From Alistipes senegalensis (GTDB lineage Bacteria; Pseudomonadota; Gammaproteobacteria; Burkholderiales; Burkholderiaceae_D), in NCBI GenBank assembly GCA_023664945.1, contig JAMPER010000001.1, positions 583,652 to 647,651 on the forward strand: DNA of 64,000 nucleotides, in the 5' to 3' direction. A program made the position numbers and the translations under genes. Positions 9,117 through 19,413 of this stretch are shown one piece after another. The number at the start of each line of letters is the position of its first letter. The stretch's first letter is position 1. Under the pieces are notes generated by a model that worked only from the letters and a program-made list of their open reading frames with translations, was not told the origin of the DNA and searched no databases.

Positions 9117-9758
9117 TTACGGTTCAATGGTTTTAGCGAGCGCCGGATTCAAGGTGTAAACCCCGGTAATGGCCGCCTTGCCCAGGATGTGATCTTTCAT
9201 GGCGGCCAGCGCTTCTGCTCCGGTGAATTTGCCGCTGACCGGGAGTTTTTCCACATCCAGCGCATAAAGCGTGAAGACATAGTGGTGCGGGACGGTATCG
9301 TTGAACGGCGGGCAGGGGCCATCGTAGCCGTAATAGTCGCCGGACATGTCTTTGTCTCCCGCAAACCAGGGGGTATAGTCGTTAATGCCCTGGCGTGCGC
9401 CGTGCAGGGTTTCGGGGCCGCTTTTTCCCCGTGGGGTGATGCCGCTGGAAAATTCGCCTTCAGCAATGGACGAGAGGGTGGCAGGCAGGTCAACCAATAC
9501 CCAGTGATAGAAATCGACTCTCGGGAGGCTGGCAGGGATGGTTTTTCCTTCCTGGTTGACATCGTCTCCTTTGGAAGGCACATCGTAATCGTGGCAGATG
9601 ACGGCCAAAGAGCGGGTACCGGCAGGCAGGCCGCTCCAGGCCAGGTGGGGATTGCGGTTGTCTGATAGGGCAATGTGCGTTTTGGCATCTATGATGCCGA
9701 AGGCGTTGCGCGGGGGAATTGCCTGGTTATCCCTGAAGGAATCACTCCAGATTTTCAT
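9117..9758 (-). CDS. YbhB/YbcL-family Raf kinase inhibitor-like (PEBP) protein
   Basis: 213 aa. The phosphatidylethanolamine-binding protein fold is indicated by [26 protein letters not shown], the ligand-pocket [40 protein letters not shown] and the C-terminal [13 protein letters not shown]. Bacterial members have no firmly established role. No signal peptide is seen, so it is likely cytosolic. Its start overlaps the dtd stop codon (ATGA), indicating co-translation with dtd and anmK. Confidence 0.92.
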   Translation of the reverse strand: MKIWSDSFRDNQAIPPRNAFGIIDAKTHIALSDNRNPHLAWSGLPAGTRSLAVICHDYDVPSKGDDVNQEGKTIPASLPRVDFYHWVLVDLPATLSSIAEGEFSSGITPRGKSGPETLHGARQGINDYTPWFAGDKDMSGDYYGYDGPCPPFNDTVPHHYVFTLYALDVEKLPVSGKFTGAEALAAMKDHILGKAAITGVYTLNPALAKTIEP

Positions 9759-10300
9759 GTTTTCTCCTTTGGCGGGTCGTTTTTGCTGTTGTGTTGTCCT
9801 ATTGTGCCAGACTGGCCGGTTTTCGCACAGTGAGCGGGGGCGGCGGCCGCAGCCGCAGCGGGCGGCGTATGCAGCCAGAAGGTAACCGGGCCGTCATTGA
9901 CCAGTTCTACTTCCATGTGTGCGCCAAAACGGCCTGTCTGGAGGCCGGGCACTTTTGCCCTTGCCTGGCTGGCAAAGTAATCAAACAGGGCGCGGCCGGT
10001 TTCCGGCGGTGCGGCTGAGGAAAAGGATGGGCGGGTGCCGGAACGGGTATTGGCGGCCAGGGTGAATTGGGGAACCAGCAGCAGTTCTCCCCCGACGGCG
10101 GCAAGCGGGAGGTTCATTTTGCCGTTGTTGTCGCCAAATACCCGGTAGCTGAGCAGGCGGGAAAGGAGTGTATCGGCTTCTTTTTCGGTGTCGCCCCGTT
10201 CGGCACAAAGCAGGACGAGCAGCCCTTTGCCGATTTTGCCAGTGGTTTCGCCGGCAACGGTGACTTGTGCGCGGCTGACGCGCTGGAGCAGGGCGATCAT
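9755..10300 (-). CDS. dtd: D-aminoacyl-tRNA deacylase with a C-terminal extension
   Basis: 181 aa. It hydrolyses D-amino acids wrongly attached to tRNA. The catalytic cross-subunit motifs are present: SQ-type loop [13 protein letters not shown] (about 74-86) and the Gly-cisPro-type NDGPVTFWL (about 135-143). The N-terminus [15 protein letters not shown] is canonical. Typical Dtd ends near residue 145-150. Here an alanine-rich then polar tail of about 35 residues follows ([12 protein letters not shown]...PPKEKT). Start and stop overlap anmK and the PEBP gene by 4 bp each. Confidence 0.93.
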   Translation of the reverse strand: MIALLQRVSRAQVTVAGETTGKIGKGLLVLLCAERGDTEKEADTLLSRLLSYRVFGDNNGKMNLPLAAVGGELLLVPQFTLAANTRSGTRPSFSSAAPPETGRALFDYFASQARAKVPGLQTGRFGAHMEVELVNDGPVTFWLHTPPAAAAAAAPAHCAKTGQSGTIGQHNSKNDPPKEKT

Positions 10301-11463
10301 GCAGTTTCTCCCGGGAGGGCGCTTTGCTGGCGGTGCAGGGCGGGATAGAGCGCACCCAGGAGCCGGCAGCCTTTTGCGCCGGTAACGTCCGGCAGGTTGC
10401 CGGGCAGGCGGCAGGTGAAGCGGTGCGCCAGCCAGGCAAAGGCCAGAGGTTCAATATGGGCCGGGTCCAGCCCGGCGGTTTCGCTGGTCAGCAGTTCTGT
10501 TTGGGGCAGGCTGTGTTTCAGTGCCTGCCGGAGATGGCCGAGCAGGCAGGTATTTTTTGCTCCGCCGCCGCAAACAAAAACCTGCATTGTTTCCGGCGCG
10601 TATTGCGCGATGGCGCGGGCGATGCTGGTGGCGGTGAAGGCAGCCAGTGTGGCTTGCACGCTGGCAGGCGGCAGGGATGTTGCCCCGGAAGCGGCCAGCA
10701 TGGTTTCCAGCCAGTTTGCATTGAAAAGATCGCGGCCGGTGCTTTTGGGCGGGGGAAGGGATAAAAAGGGTTCGGCCAGCAGGTGCTTTAAGAGGGGGGG
10801 GCTGGGCTGGGCGCTTGCCGCCCATTTCCCGTCTTCATCGTAGGGTTTGCCCTGGTTTTTTGCTATCCAGGCATCCATGAGGACATTGCCCGGGCCGGTG
10901 TCAAAGCCCTTTGTTGTTCCATCGCTTCCCAGGATGCTGATGTTGGCAATGCCGCCGATGTTGAGGATGACAAGGGAAGCGGCGTGCCTGCCAAAAAGGG
11001 CGCGGTGAAAGGCGGGAACCAGTGGTGCGCCCTGGCCGCCGGCGGCAATATCGCGGGAGCGGAAATCGGCAATGACATCTATGCCTGTCAGCTCGGACAG
11101 GAGGGCCGGGTTGTTGATTTGCCGGGTATAGCCTTTTTCAGGGCAATGGCGGATGGTTTGCCCGTGTACGCCGATTGCCGTTACCTTGTCTGGCGATATG
11201 CCGGTTTTGTCCAGCAGCAGGGAAACGCAGCGGGCATACAGGGCGGCAAGTTCATTGGCAGCGAGGGCTTCACGTTCAATTTCATTGCCGCCGGGCTGTT
11301 GCAGCGCCATCAGGCGGTTTCGCAGTGCCGGGGAAAACGGGAGATGCGCCGTGGCAAGCGGTTTCAGGAAGCCGGTTGTGTAATGGTCAGGGATTGAAAC
11401 CAGCACGCCATCGGCGCCATCCATGCTGGTGCCGGTCATGAGGCCGATATAAAGGCGGCTCAT
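10297..11463 (-). CDS. anmK: Anhydro-N-acetylmuramic acid kinase
   Basis: 388 aa. AnmK phosphorylates and opens 1,6-anhydro-MurNAc during cell-wall recycling, giving MurNAc-6-phosphate. The ATP-binding N-terminus [18 protein letters not shown], the substrate motifs GVHGQTIRH and [31 protein letters not shown] and [12 protein letters not shown] are all diagnostic, and FVCGGGAKN is near the C-terminus. It follows the M23 peptidase by 20 bp, so a wall hydrolase and a recycling kinase are probably cotranscribed. Confidence 0.97.
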   Translation of the reverse strand: MSRLYIGLMTGTSMDGADGVLVSIPDHYTTGFLKPLATAHLPFSPALRNRLMALQQPGGNEIEREALAANELAALYARCVSLLLDKTGISPDKVTAIGVHGQTIRHCPEKGYTRQINNPALLSELTGIDVIADFRSRDIAAGGQGAPLVPAFHRALFGRHAASLVILNIGGIANISILGSDGTTKGFDTGPGNVLMDAWIAKNQGKPYDEDGKWAASAQPSPPLLKHLLAEPFLSLPPPKSTGRDLFNANWLETMLAASGATSLPPASVQATLAAFTATSIARAIAQYAPETMQVFVCGGGAKNTCLLGHLRQALKHSLPQTELLTSETAGLDPAHIEPLAFAWLAHRFTCRLPGNLPDVTGAKGCRLLGALYPALHRQQSALPGETA

Positions 11464-11483
11464 GGGTATTTCCCGGCCTGCCT

Positions 11484-12833
11484 TTACCTGGCCGCCAGTT
11501 TTTCGTAGCTGCTGCCCGCGTTCATCAGGGCGAAACGATGGCGCATGTCGGCAACGACAATCCGGAATTTTTCCATTTCGCTGGCTGTCAGCGGCTGGAT
11601 ATTGGGCATGTCAATTTGCCGGGGATCGCGCTGTACGCCGTTGATGCGGAATTCGTAGTGCAGGTGGGGGCCTGTACTCATGCCGGTTGACCCAACGTAG
11701 CCGATGATATCGCCCTGTTTGACCTTTGTCCCTTTTTTGATATCGGGATTGAAGCGGCTCATGTGGCCGTATGCCGTGGTATAGGCTCCCCAGTGCTTGA
11801 CGATGATGAATTTGCCGTAGCCGTTTTGCCAGCCGACAAATTCGATGGTGCCATCTGCGGCTGAACGGATGGGGGTGCCCATTGGTGCGGCGAAATCAAT
11901 GCCCTTGTGCTGTTTCCACAGGCCGGTGATGGGGTGCTTGCGCATGGAGAAGGCGGAGGAAACGCGGGTAAAGGCCAGCGGGTATTTCAGGAAGGCCTTT
12001 TTCTGGGATTTGCCGTTAAAGCTGTAGTATCCGCCGCTTCGGCTGCCGATGCCGTCAAACCAGACGGCCTGATATACGTTGCCTGCATTGATGAATTCGG
12101 CAGCCAGGATACGGCCGGAGCTCAGGAAGGTGCCGTTTTGCCAGAAGGATTCATACACGATGTTGAAACGGTCTCCCCGGCGCAGGTCGAAGCTGAAATC
12201 GATATTGGTCGCGAAGATGTCCACCAGCTTGTTGGTGATGATATCCGGGATTTCAGCCGTGTCGGTTGCGGCGAAAAGGGAGGAATAGATGACGCCCGAG
12301 CGCATTTCAACACGGCGCTCTATGGCGGCGGTATCGTTGGAGGAGACAAAGCCTTTGTCGGTGCGGGTAAGGACAATATCGCACGGCATGTCGTCCCTGT
12401 CGGAAGTGGAGACATAGAGCCAGTACAGTTTTCCTGCGCTGTCGGTTTTGGCCTGTATGACTTTTCCGGCTTTCAGGTGCAGCAGTTCCTTTGCGGTATC
12501 ATCGGATTTGATGAAGGCGATGGCGGCGGCATCATCCACGCCAAGGCGGGTCAGCAGGGAGCCGAGCGTATCGCCGGAGCGCACTTTTTCTTCCCGCATG
12601 AAGTAATGGGTTTCCTGGTTTAGCGCTGCAATTTGCTCTGCCAGAGAAGGCAGGGGGATTTCTTCGGCGACAGAACGGATTTCAATATGCCGGGTATCCG
12701 GCGGCGCGCCGGGTGCGACAGCCGCGGCGCCAATGGCAAAAACGGCAAGCAGGAGGGAGACGGCGGAAATGATACGGGTTTTTCTTGTCGTGCCCAAAAG
12801 GACGGAGCCTATTTTCTGAAAAACATCACGCAT
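11484..12833 (-). CDS. M23-family peptidoglycan endopeptidase (MepM-like)
   Basis: 449 aa. The ATG at 12831-12833 is preceded by AGAGGA at good spacing, so I prefer it to the in-frame ATG at 12860. An N-terminal membrane anchor (about residues 20-45, ISAVSLLLAVFAIGAAAVA) precedes an OapA/LysM-like region (SGDTLGSLLTRLGV). The C-terminal LytM domain has the zinc ligands H309 and D313 (HKGIDFA) and the HLH at 390-392. Such enzymes cut peptide crosslinks of peptidoglycan in the periplasm. Its start region faces tyrS divergently, and anmK is directly downstream. Confidence 0.93.
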   Translation of the reverse strand: MRDVFQKIGSVLLGTTRKTRIISAVSLLLAVFAIGAAAVAPGAPPDTRHIEIRSVAEEIPLPSLAEQIAALNQETHYFMREEKVRSGDTLGSLLTRLGVDDAAAIAFIKSDDTAKELLHLKAGKVIQAKTDSAGKLYWLYVSTSDRDDMPCDIVLTRTDKGFVSSNDTAAIERRVEMRSGVIYSSLFAATDTAEIPDIITNKLVDIFATNIDFSFDLRRGDRFNIVYESFWQNGTFLSSGRILAAEFINAGNVYQAVWFDGIGSRSGGYYSFNGKSQKKAFLKYPLAFTRVSSAFSMRKHPITGLWKQHKGIDFAAPMGTPIRSAADGTIEFVGWQNGYGKFIIVKHWGAYTTAYGHMSRFNPDIKKGTKVKQGDIIGYVGSTGMSTGPHLHYEFRINGVQRDPRQIDMPNIQPLTASEMEKFRIVVADMRHRFALMNAGSSYEKLAAR

Positions 12834-12968
12834 GAAAAATCCTCTTCTTTCCGGAAGCAATCAGTTAAAATTTCTTCTTTGGAACAATGCGGTTTTTGCT
12901 GCAACGCAAATAGTAGCAGAATGCCACTGTAAATCAAAGCCGGATTATAGCAAACGCAAAGCAGAAAA

Positions 12969-14216
12969 ATGAATAAAAAACATGAGTTTTCAGGCGGTTC
13001 GGGGGAGTTGCCCCTGTCATCGTCCGTTAGGGAGGCGCTGGAAATTATCAGGCGCGGCGCGGAAGAATTGCTGGTGGATGAGGAGCTGGCGCAGAAGCTA
13101 GCCCGTTCCGAAAAGACAGGCAAGCCGTTAAGGATCAAGCTTGGGCTGGATCCGACTGCGCCGGATTTGCATCTGGGGCATACGGTGGTGTTAAACAAGA
13201 TGCGCCAGCTTCAGGATCTGGGGCATACGGTTATTTTCCTGATCGGGGATTTTACTTCCCTGATTGGCGACCCTTCCGGGCGCAATGTGACCCGCCCCCA
13301 GCTGACGCGTGAACAGATCAGGGAAAATGCCATGACGTATTTCAGGCAGGCCAGCCTGGTGCTGGATCCGGCCAAGACTGAAATACGCTACAACTCGGAG
13401 TGGGGGGACAAGCTGGGGGCTGCCGGGATGATCCGGCTGGCGGCAAGTTATACGCTGGCCCGGATTATGGAGCGCGAGGATTTTGCCAACCGTTTCAAAA
13501 ACGGCTCGCCCATTTCGGTCCATGAGCTGCTTTATCCATTGATGCAGGGATATGACTCGGTGATGCTTGAGGCGGATATCGAGCTGGGCGGAACAGACCA
13601 GAAGTTCAATCTGCTGGTGGGCCGCGAGTTGCAGCGGGGGTATAACCAGGAACCGCAGTGTATTCTGACGATGCCGCTTCTGGAGGGGCTGGACGGGGTG
13701 GAAAAGATGTCCAAGTCGAAGGGGAATTATGTGGGCATTACGGAACCGGCTAATATTATGTTTGCCAAGGTGATGAGTATTTCGGACGAGATGATGTGGA
13801 AATACTATGACCTGCTTTCTTTCCGTTCGCTTTCGGATATCGGCAACCTGAAGGAAGCGGTGAAAAACGGGCGCAATCCCCGTGATGTGAAGGTGGAGCT
13901 GGCGCAGGAAATTGTGACCCGCTTCCATTCCCGTTCCGAGGCGGAAACAGCGCTGGCCGATTTTATGCTGCGCGCGCGCGGCGGGATTCCGGAGGATTTG
14001 CCGGAAGTCAGTTTGTTCGGCGCGCCGCTGGGGGTCGGGCAGCTGTTGAAACAGGCAGGTTTGTGTGCTTCCACATCGGAAGCGCTGCGCCTGGTTGACC
14101 AGGGGGGCGTCAAGATTGACAGCGAAACGGTGAGCGACCGGGGGCTTAAACTGCCGGCAGGGACGTTTGTTATCCAGGTTGGCAAGCGCAAGTTTGCCCG
14201 GGTTACGCTTGGCTGA
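12969..14216 (+). CDS. tyrS: Tyrosyl-tRNA synthetase
   Basis: 415 aa class I synthetase. The HIGH-type motif is HLGH (68-71) in [19 protein letters not shown] is at residues 246-250, and the C-terminal S4 RNA-binding domain runs from about 350 ([26 protein letters not shown]). It starts 135 bp from the divergent peptidase gene and ends only 22 bp from the convergent relA/spoT stop, with no obvious terminator between. It belongs to the TyrS branch whose tRNA selection uses the S4 domain. Confidence 0.98.
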   Translation: MNKKHEFSGGSGELPLSSSVREALEIIRRGAEELLVDEELAQKLARSEKTGKPLRIKLGLDPTAPDLHLGHTVVLNKMRQLQDLGHTVIFLIGDFTSLIGDPSGRNVTRPQLTREQIRENAMTYFRQASLVLDPAKTEIRYNSEWGDKLGAAGMIRLAASYTLARIMEREDFANRFKNGSPISVHELLYPLMQGYDSVMLEADIELGGTDQKFNLLVGRELQRGYNQEPQCILTMPLLEGLDGVEKMSKSKGNYVGITEPANIMFAKVMSISDEMMWKYYDLLSFRSLSDIGNLKEAVKNGRNPRDVKVELAQEIVTRFHSRSEAETALADFMLRARGGIPEDLPEVSLFGAPLGVGQLLKQAGLCASTSEALRLVDQGGVKIDSETVSDRGLKLPAGTFVIQVGKRKFARVTLG

Positions 14217-14238
14217 ACGGGGACTGGCCGGACGGACG

Positions 14239-16479
14239 TCAGTTTTTCTCGCGCCCGACCTGGGTGACGCCCGGGACGTGGCGAATCCGGCGTATCAGGT
14301 TGGCCAGGTGGGTCCTGTTTTCTACCTGTACGGTAAACCGCAGGACGGTGAATTCTTCCTCGTTTTCCATGCTGACATGGGCAATGTTGGCGTTGGATTC
14401 GCTGATTTCGGCCGCCACGCGGGCCAGGATGCCTTTTTCTTCGTGTACCAGCACTTTCAGGCGGCTGTCAAAATCGCGGTTCAGGTCTTCGCCCCAGGTG
14501 ACGTTGATCCACTTTTCCGGTTCTTTGGCGATCAGCCGTTTGGCGGTAGTGCATTCGGCATTGTGCACTACCAGGCCGCGCGTCATGTTCAGCTCTCCCA
14601 TGATGGTATCTCCCGGAATGGGCAGGCAGCAGGCGGCCAGCTGGACGTTGACGCCTTCGCTGCCGTAAATCAGGACGGGCTGCGGCGCTTTTTTTTCGGT
14701 TGTTTCCTGGCCGGCACCGGTGTTTTTCTTGCGGTGGATTTCATCTGTCAGGGCAACGATTCTTCTGGCAACCAGTATGGCAAGGCGTTTGCCGGTGCCG
14801 ATATCAATATAGATATCATCAGGGGTTTTGGCACCGGTTTCATACAGCAGTTTATCCATGACCGGTGGCAGGATTCCGGTTTCCATGTCAAGCGACAGCA
14901 GGGCCTGTTCCAGAAGACGTTTGCCCAGCTCGATGGAATCGGCTGTGTTGATGGAGCGCAGGTAGCTTCGGATGCATGACCGGGCTTTGCCTGTGCGGAC
15001 AAAGGAGAGCCAGGAGGGGTTCGGGCAGGCGGTGGGCGAGGTAATGACTTCGACGATATCGCCGTTTTGCAGTTCGGTTCTTAGTGGCGCCTGTTCGTTG
15101 TTGATTTTGACTGCCACGGTATGGTTGCCGACATCGGTGTGGATGTTGTAGGCAAAATCCAGTGCGGTGGCTTCCCGCGGCAGGGCGATGATTTTTGCCT
15201 TGGGCGTAAAGACATAGACCGAGTCCGGAAACAGGTCGAATTTGATGTGTTCGAGAAATTCGGCCGAGTTGCCGGTTTGCTGCTGGATATCCAAAAGTGA
15301 TTGCAGCCATCCGAAGCTGTGTTTCTGGATGTCTGTGAGGTTTTCGTTGGGGTTCTTGTAGAGCCAGTGCGCGGCGACGCCGGTTTCGGCGACGTGGTGC
15401 ATTTCATGGGTGCGGATCTGGAATTCGACGGGCATGCCGTAGGGGCCGACCAGCGTTGTGTGCAGTGACTGGTATTTGTTCAGTTTGGGAATGGCGATAT
15501 AGTCCTGCACTTTTCCGGGGATAGGCTTGTAGAGGGAATGCAGTACGCCAAGGGCGGTATAGCATTCCGCTATGGAACCGACGACAACCCTGAAGCCGTA
15601 GATATCCAGTATCTGGGAAAAAGCCAGGTTTTGCCGGCGCATTTTGCGGTAGATGCCGTAAAGGGTTTTTTCCCGGCTGTAGAGTTCGGCATGGATGCCG
15701 GCTTTTTCCAGTGCGGCGCTGACTTTTTCGTGTATGCGGTCAAACAGCTCGTGGCGGTTGCCGCGGGCAGTGCCGATGGCTTTGGCCAGGGTTTCATAAC
15801 GGAAGGGGTACAGGTAATGAAAGGCCATGTCCTGCATTTCCCTGTACAGGTTGTTAATGCCGAGCCGGTGCGCAATGGGGACATACACTTCCATGGTTTC
15901 CCGCGCGATCCTTTTTTGCTTGGACAGATCCATCGCGTTCAAGGTGCGCATATTGTGCAGGCGGTCTGCCAGTTTGATCAGGATGACACGGACATCCTTG
16001 GCCATGGCCAGGAGCATTTTCCTGAAATTTTCTCCCTGGGCATCCACATGGTTCCGGAACTGGAGTTTTTCCAGTTTGGAGAGGCCATCCACCAGGTTGG
16101 CGACAGGCGGGCCGAAGCGTTCGATCAGTTCGCCTATCTTGACGCCCTGGTCTTCCATGACGTCATGCAGCAGCGCGGCCATGATAGCCTGGGTATCCAG
16201 TTTCCAGTCTGCACAGATTTCCGCTACGGCAAGCGGATGCGAGATATAGGGTTCGCCGGATTTGCGGATTTGCCCCAGGTGCATTTCGTCTGCGAAACGA
16301 AAGGCGCTTCGCACGCGCTGCATGTCGGTTTTGGAAAGGTATCCTTCCAGTTTTTGCGTGAGGTGGGAAAAGGTTGCCACACCGGGCACAGCCGTTTTCC
16401 CGGCTGCGCCTGGGGGCGGGGGAGAAAAGCCGGAGGGGCTTTCTTTTTTCTCTGTGGGAATATCAGGTTTGTCTGGCAT
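14239..16479 (-). CDS. Bifunctional (p)ppGpp synthetase/hydrolase (SpoT/Rel type)
   Basis: 746 aa. It makes and degrades the stringent-response alarmone. The hydrolase HD domain is intact: H81 and HDVMED at 105-110. The synthetase domain follows (YSREKTLYGIYRKM, DIYGFRVVV, QSLHTTLVGP). A TGS domain starts at about 410 (DLFPDSVYVFTPKAKIIALP), then a helical/zinc-finger-like region (AACCLPIPGDTIMG), and a C-terminal ACT domain ends RRIRHVPGVTQVGREKN. Since the HD motif is kept, hydrolysis should occur. It is the last gene of the gmk-rpoZ-spoT operon. A separate RelA elsewhere is possible. Confidence 0.97.
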   Translation of the reverse strand: MPDKPDIPTEKKESPSGFSPPPPGAAGKTAVPGVATFSHLTQKLEGYLSKTDMQRVRSAFRFADEMHLGQIRKSGEPYISHPLAVAEICADWKLDTQAIMAALLHDVMEDQGVKIGELIERFGPPVANLVDGLSKLEKLQFRNHVDAQGENFRKMLLAMAKDVRVILIKLADRLHNMRTLNAMDLSKQKRIARETMEVYVPIAHRLGINNLYREMQDMAFHYLYPFRYETLAKAIGTARGNRHELFDRIHEKVSAALEKAGIHAELYSREKTLYGIYRKMRRQNLAFSQILDIYGFRVVVGSIAECYTALGVLHSLYKPIPGKVQDYIAIPKLNKYQSLHTTLVGPYGMPVEFQIRTHEMHHVAETGVAAHWLYKNPNENLTDIQKHSFGWLQSLLDIQQQTGNSAEFLEHIKFDLFPDSVYVFTPKAKIIALPREATALDFAYNIHTDVGNHTVAVKINNEQAPLRTELQNGDIVEVITSPTACPNPSWLSFVRTGKARSCIRSYLRSINTADSIELGKRLLEQALLSLDMETGILPPVMDKLLYETGAKTPDDIYIDIGTGKRLAILVARRIVALTDEIHRKKNTGAGQETTEKKAPQPVLIYGSEGVNVQLAACCLPIPGDTIMGELNMTRGLVVHNAECTTAKRLIAKEPEKWINVTWGEDLNRDFDSRLKVLVHEEKGILARVAAEISESNANIAHVSMENEEEFTVLRFTVQVENRTHLANLIRRIRHVPGVTQVGREKN

Positions 16480-16570
16480 CAGTGGCCGCCTGAAAGGTTC
16501 AGCAATTTTCTAACGATAACACATCCCGGAAAAAAAGCATCCCTGCTGTGCCCGAAGAGGATGCGGAAAA

Positions 16571-16774
16571 TCAGCCGGGGACTTTTTTCAGCATTTCGGA
16601 ACCAATTTTGCCTGCGGCAATTTCACGCAGGGCAAGAACAGACATTTTGTCTTTTGCGTCAACCTGGGGGGTGTGGCCCTGAAGCAACTGGCGGGCGCGG
16701 TAGGTCGCGCACAGGGTCAGCTCAAAATGGTTGGGGATTTGCTGAAGGCAATCTTCAATAGTAATACGGGCCAT
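16571..16774 (-). CDS. rpoZ: RNA polymerase omega subunit
   Basis: 67 aa. [30 protein letters not shown] matches the conserved omega N-terminus, and [16 protein letters not shown] the conserved core. Omega helps fold beta' and forms part of the ppGpp site on RNA polymerase, which fits the neighbouring alarmone synthetase gene. It lies between gmk (33 bp gap) and relA/spoT (91 bp gap). Confidence 0.97.
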   Translation of the reverse strand: MARITIEDCLQQIPNHFELTLCATYRARQLLQGHTPQVDAKDKMSVLALREIAAGKIGSEMLKKVPG

Positions 16775-16807
16775 AGATACTCCTGCCTGATAAATGAAAA
16801 TGGAAGT

Positions 16808-17464
16808 TTACTTGGTGTCTGAAATAATGCCGAACTGGCCAAACAGCCCTGCATGGGCCGCAGCCTGCGGGGAAAACCGGCATCTTGCCGCGCTGACGAT
16901 TGCAGCAAGCTGGTCAAGCGCCAGGTCAAAATTGTCGTTGATGATAACATAATCGAAGTCCGGCGCATGCGATATTTCTTCACTGGCTGCCTGAATTCGC
17001 GCAGCAATGGTTTCGGGGGAATCCTGCCCGCGTTTTTCCAGGCGTTCTTTCAGCGCGGCAATGGAGGGCGGCAGGATGAAGATGCTGACGGTTTCCATAA
17101 TGAGTTTCCGGATTTGTTCTGCGCCCTGCCAGTCGATTTCAAGCAGGGTATCCTTGCCGCCGGCCAGTCTTTCCAGTACCGCGCGGCGCGAGGTGCCGTA
17201 ATAGTTGCCATGCACTTCGGCCGATTCCAGAAATTCGCCTCTTTTCTGTTTTTCCAGGAAGTCCGGAATGGTGGTGAAATAATATTCCCTGCCGTTTTCT
17301 TCTCCGGGGCGCGGTGCGCGGGTGGTGTGGGAGATGGAAAGACCCAGTGCCGGGTCTTTTTTTGTCAGCGCCTGCAACAGGGAGGATTTGCCCGCGCCGG
17401 AAGGCGCGGTGATAATGAACAGTGAGCTGCCTGACGCGGGGGAAGGGGAATAGGCGGTTTTCAT
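16808..17464 (-). CDS. gmk: Guanylate kinase
   Basis: 218 aa. It converts GMP to GDP with ATP. The P-loop is in FIITAPSGAGKSSLL (G23 to S27). The GMP-binding segment SHTTRAPRPGEENGREYYF and DTLLEIDWQGAEQIRK follow. The length is slightly above the 207 aa typical of E. coli because of a short N-terminal extension. It is first in the gmk-rpoZ-spoT group, 51 bp after bamD. Confidence 0.97.
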   Translation of the reverse strand: MKTAYSPSPASGSSLFIITAPSGAGKSSLLQALTKKDPALGLSISHTTRAPRPGEENGREYYFTTIPDFLEKQKRGEFLESAEVHGNYYGTSRRAVLERLAGGKDTLLEIDWQGAEQIRKLIMETVSIFILPPSIAALKERLEKRGQDSPETIAARIQAASEEISHAPDFDYVIINDNFDLALDQLAAIVSAARCRFSPQAAAHAGLFGQFGIISDTK

Positions 17465-17515
17465 GCTGTTGCGAAAAACAGGAAAGGTGATGGAAAAAAG
17501 GAAAGGGGCGTTAAG

Positions 17516-18319
17516 CTACCAGAATTTCCACCAGACAGTTTCTTCGGGCGTTTTTTGTCCGCCTGACGGAAGAACACTGTCGGGATAGTTTTGCTGAAAA
17601 ACGCGGTTGGCATCGTCCCGCAGGTTATTCAGCCCCAGTTTGTCGTAGGCGCGAACCATGATATAAAGCGCCTGTTCGCTGGCAGGGGTGTCAGGATATT
17701 TTGCAATGGCGCTTTGGGCGCGGTTCAGGGCGGCGACATAAGCTCCCCGCGTGTAGTAGTATTTCGCCACATGGATTTCATATTGCGCAAGCATGTTGAT
17801 CAGGTATTGCATGCGGATGCGGGCGTCTGCTGCATAAATGCTGTCGGGGAAGCGGGTTGTCAGCAGTTTGAATGAATCAAAGGCTTCCTGTGCGGCCTTG
17901 GAATCACGTTCTGACAGGTCCTGCTTGAAAGCAAAATTCATGAAGCCGACACGGTCGTTGAAATTGATCAGACCGCGCAGGTAATACATGTAGTCGATGT
18001 TGGGGTGGTTGGGGTGCAGTTTGATGAAACGCTCTACGGCTGCCAGGGCCAGGGGCTGGTTGTTATCGCGGTAGTAGGCGTAGGCAATTTCGATTTGTGC
18101 CTGCTGGGCATAAACGCCGAAGGGGTAGCGCGCTTCCAGTTTTTCCAGGTACTGGACGGCTTTTTCGTAATCGCCTGCCAACATCATTTCCTTGGCTTCG
18201 CGGTGCAGCTTGCCCGCAGGCCAGGAGGCGGTTTCATCGATTTCGTCAGGGAGCATGCCGCAGCCGGCTGCCAGCAGGACCAGGAAAAGGGCGGCAATTT
18301 TTAACAGAGTTTTTTGCAT
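17516..18319 (-). CDS. bamD: Outer-membrane assembly lipoprotein BamD
   Basis: 267 aa. The lipoprotein signal MQKTLLKIAALFLVLLAAGC places the lipidated cysteine at residue 20. Five TPR-like repeats follow (for example KEMMLAGDYEKAVQYLEKLEARYPFG and ALAAVERFIKLHPNHPNIDYMYYLRGL). BamD is the essential scaffold lipoprotein of the BAM complex that inserts beta-barrels, including porins like the one at the left edge. It is divergent from rluD with a 62 bp gap, the classic comL/bamD-rluD arrangement. Confidence 0.96.
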   Translation of the reverse strand: MQKTLLKIAALFLVLLAAGCGMLPDEIDETASWPAGKLHREAKEMMLAGDYEKAVQYLEKLEARYPFGVYAQQAQIEIAYAYYRDNNQPLALAAVERFIKLHPNHPNIDYMYYLRGLINFNDRVGFMNFAFKQDLSERDSKAAQEAFDSFKLLTTRFPDSIYAADARIRMQYLINMLAQYEIHVAKYYYTRGAYVAALNRAQSAIAKYPDTPASEQALYIMVRAYDKLGLNNLRDDANRVFQQNYPDSVLPSGGQKTPEETVWWKFW

Positions 18320-18381
18320 GTTTTTGCAAAATGCGGATAACGCGCGAAAATGGGCAGGTAATCGTGAAATTATAGCGGATA

Positions 18382-19413
18382 GTGGACAAAGTGAAAGAAG
18401 AGATAGCTCCTATCCTGTCCGGCAAGGTGGCGCCGGCGGTTCGGGAGGAGGATGTTGATATTCTGACGGAGCAGGAAGAGGCGTATCGTTTTTTGCTGAC
18501 GGAAGCTGATGCGGGGGAGCGCCTGGACAAGGTGGTGGCCCGGCTTTTGCCTGCTTTTTCAAGAAGCCGTATCCAGCGGTGGATTGAGGCGGGGCGGGTG
18601 CTGGCCGACGGTGCGCCGGTTTCTGCCAAACGTGCGGCGGCAGGCTGTGAGGAAATTCTGGTGATGCCGCTGCCTTCCGAAGAGGAGACGGCATACCGGC
18701 CGGAGCCGATGGTTTTACCGGTGGTGTATGAGGATGCGGATATGATGGTGATTAACAAACCAGCCGGGCTGGTTGTGCATCCTGCCGCAGGAAACTGGTC
18801 AGGCACGCTCCTGAATGGGCTGCTGCATTATTTCCCGCCTATTGCTTCGGTGCCCAGGGCGGGTATTGTGCATCGCCTGGACAAGGATACCAGCGGCCTG
18901 ATGGCGGTGGCCAAAACGCTTGCTGCCCAGACCAGCCTGGTGCGCCAGTTGCAGCGCCGGACGGTTCACCGCCAGTATCTTGCGCTGGTTTGGGGAAGGC
19001 CATCTGCGGGGGGAACGGTTGAGGCGGCCATTGCACGGCATCCCCGCGACCGGCTTCGGATGGCGGTATCGGAAAGCGCCCATGCCAAACCGGCCGTGAC
19101 GCATTATGAGCGCCTTGCGGTTGGCTGCCTGGGAGAGAGGGAGGTCAGCCTGCTTTCATGCAGGCTGGAGACAGGGCGGACACACCAGATTCGCGTCCAT
19201 ATGCAGGCGGAAGGTTTCCCGCTGGTTGGCGACCCATTGTATGGGCCTTCCCGCCAGGCGGCGGTTTTCGGCAGGCAGGCGCTGCATGCGGAAAAACTTG
19301 GGCTGGACCATCCGGCAAGCGGGCTGCCGTGTGAGTGGCAGGTTCCTTTGCCGGATGATTTTGCCGGGCTGCTTGAGGCGGCAGGGATTGGCAGTGAGGC
19401 AACAAATGGCTGA
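18382..19413 (+). CDS. rluD: 23S rRNA pseudouridine synthase RluD
   Basis: 343 aa from a GTG start. It modifies helix 69 uridines of 23S rRNA. An N-terminal S4 domain ([29 protein letters not shown], 45-73) precedes the RluA-type catalytic domain, with the nucleophile D167 in [30 protein letters not shown] and GDPLYG follow. The first 35 residues are an acidic extension. It overlaps pgeF by 8 bp and is divergent from bamD. Confidence 0.95.
   Translation: MDKVKEEIAPILSGKVAPAVREEDVDILTEQEEAYRFLLTEADAGERLDKVVARLLPAFSRSRIQRWIEAGRVLADGAPVSAKRAAAGCEEILVMPLPSEEETAYRPEPMVLPVVYEDADMMVINKPAGLVVHPAAGNWSGTLLNGLLHYFPPIASVPRAGIVHRLDKDTSGLMAVAKTLAAQTSLVRQLQRRTVHRQYLALVWGRPSAGGTVEAAIARHPRDRLRMAVSESAHAKPAVTHYERLAVGCLGEREVSLLSCRLETGRTHQIRVHMQAEGFPLVGDPLYGPSRQAAVFGRQALHAEKLGLDHPASGLPCEWQVPLPDDFAGLLEAAGIGSEATNG

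Noticed and set aside
15538..16761. Rightward open frame of 407 codons
   Set aside because: It is antisense to relA/spoT and rpoZ; length comes from GC-rich codon structure of the true genes.
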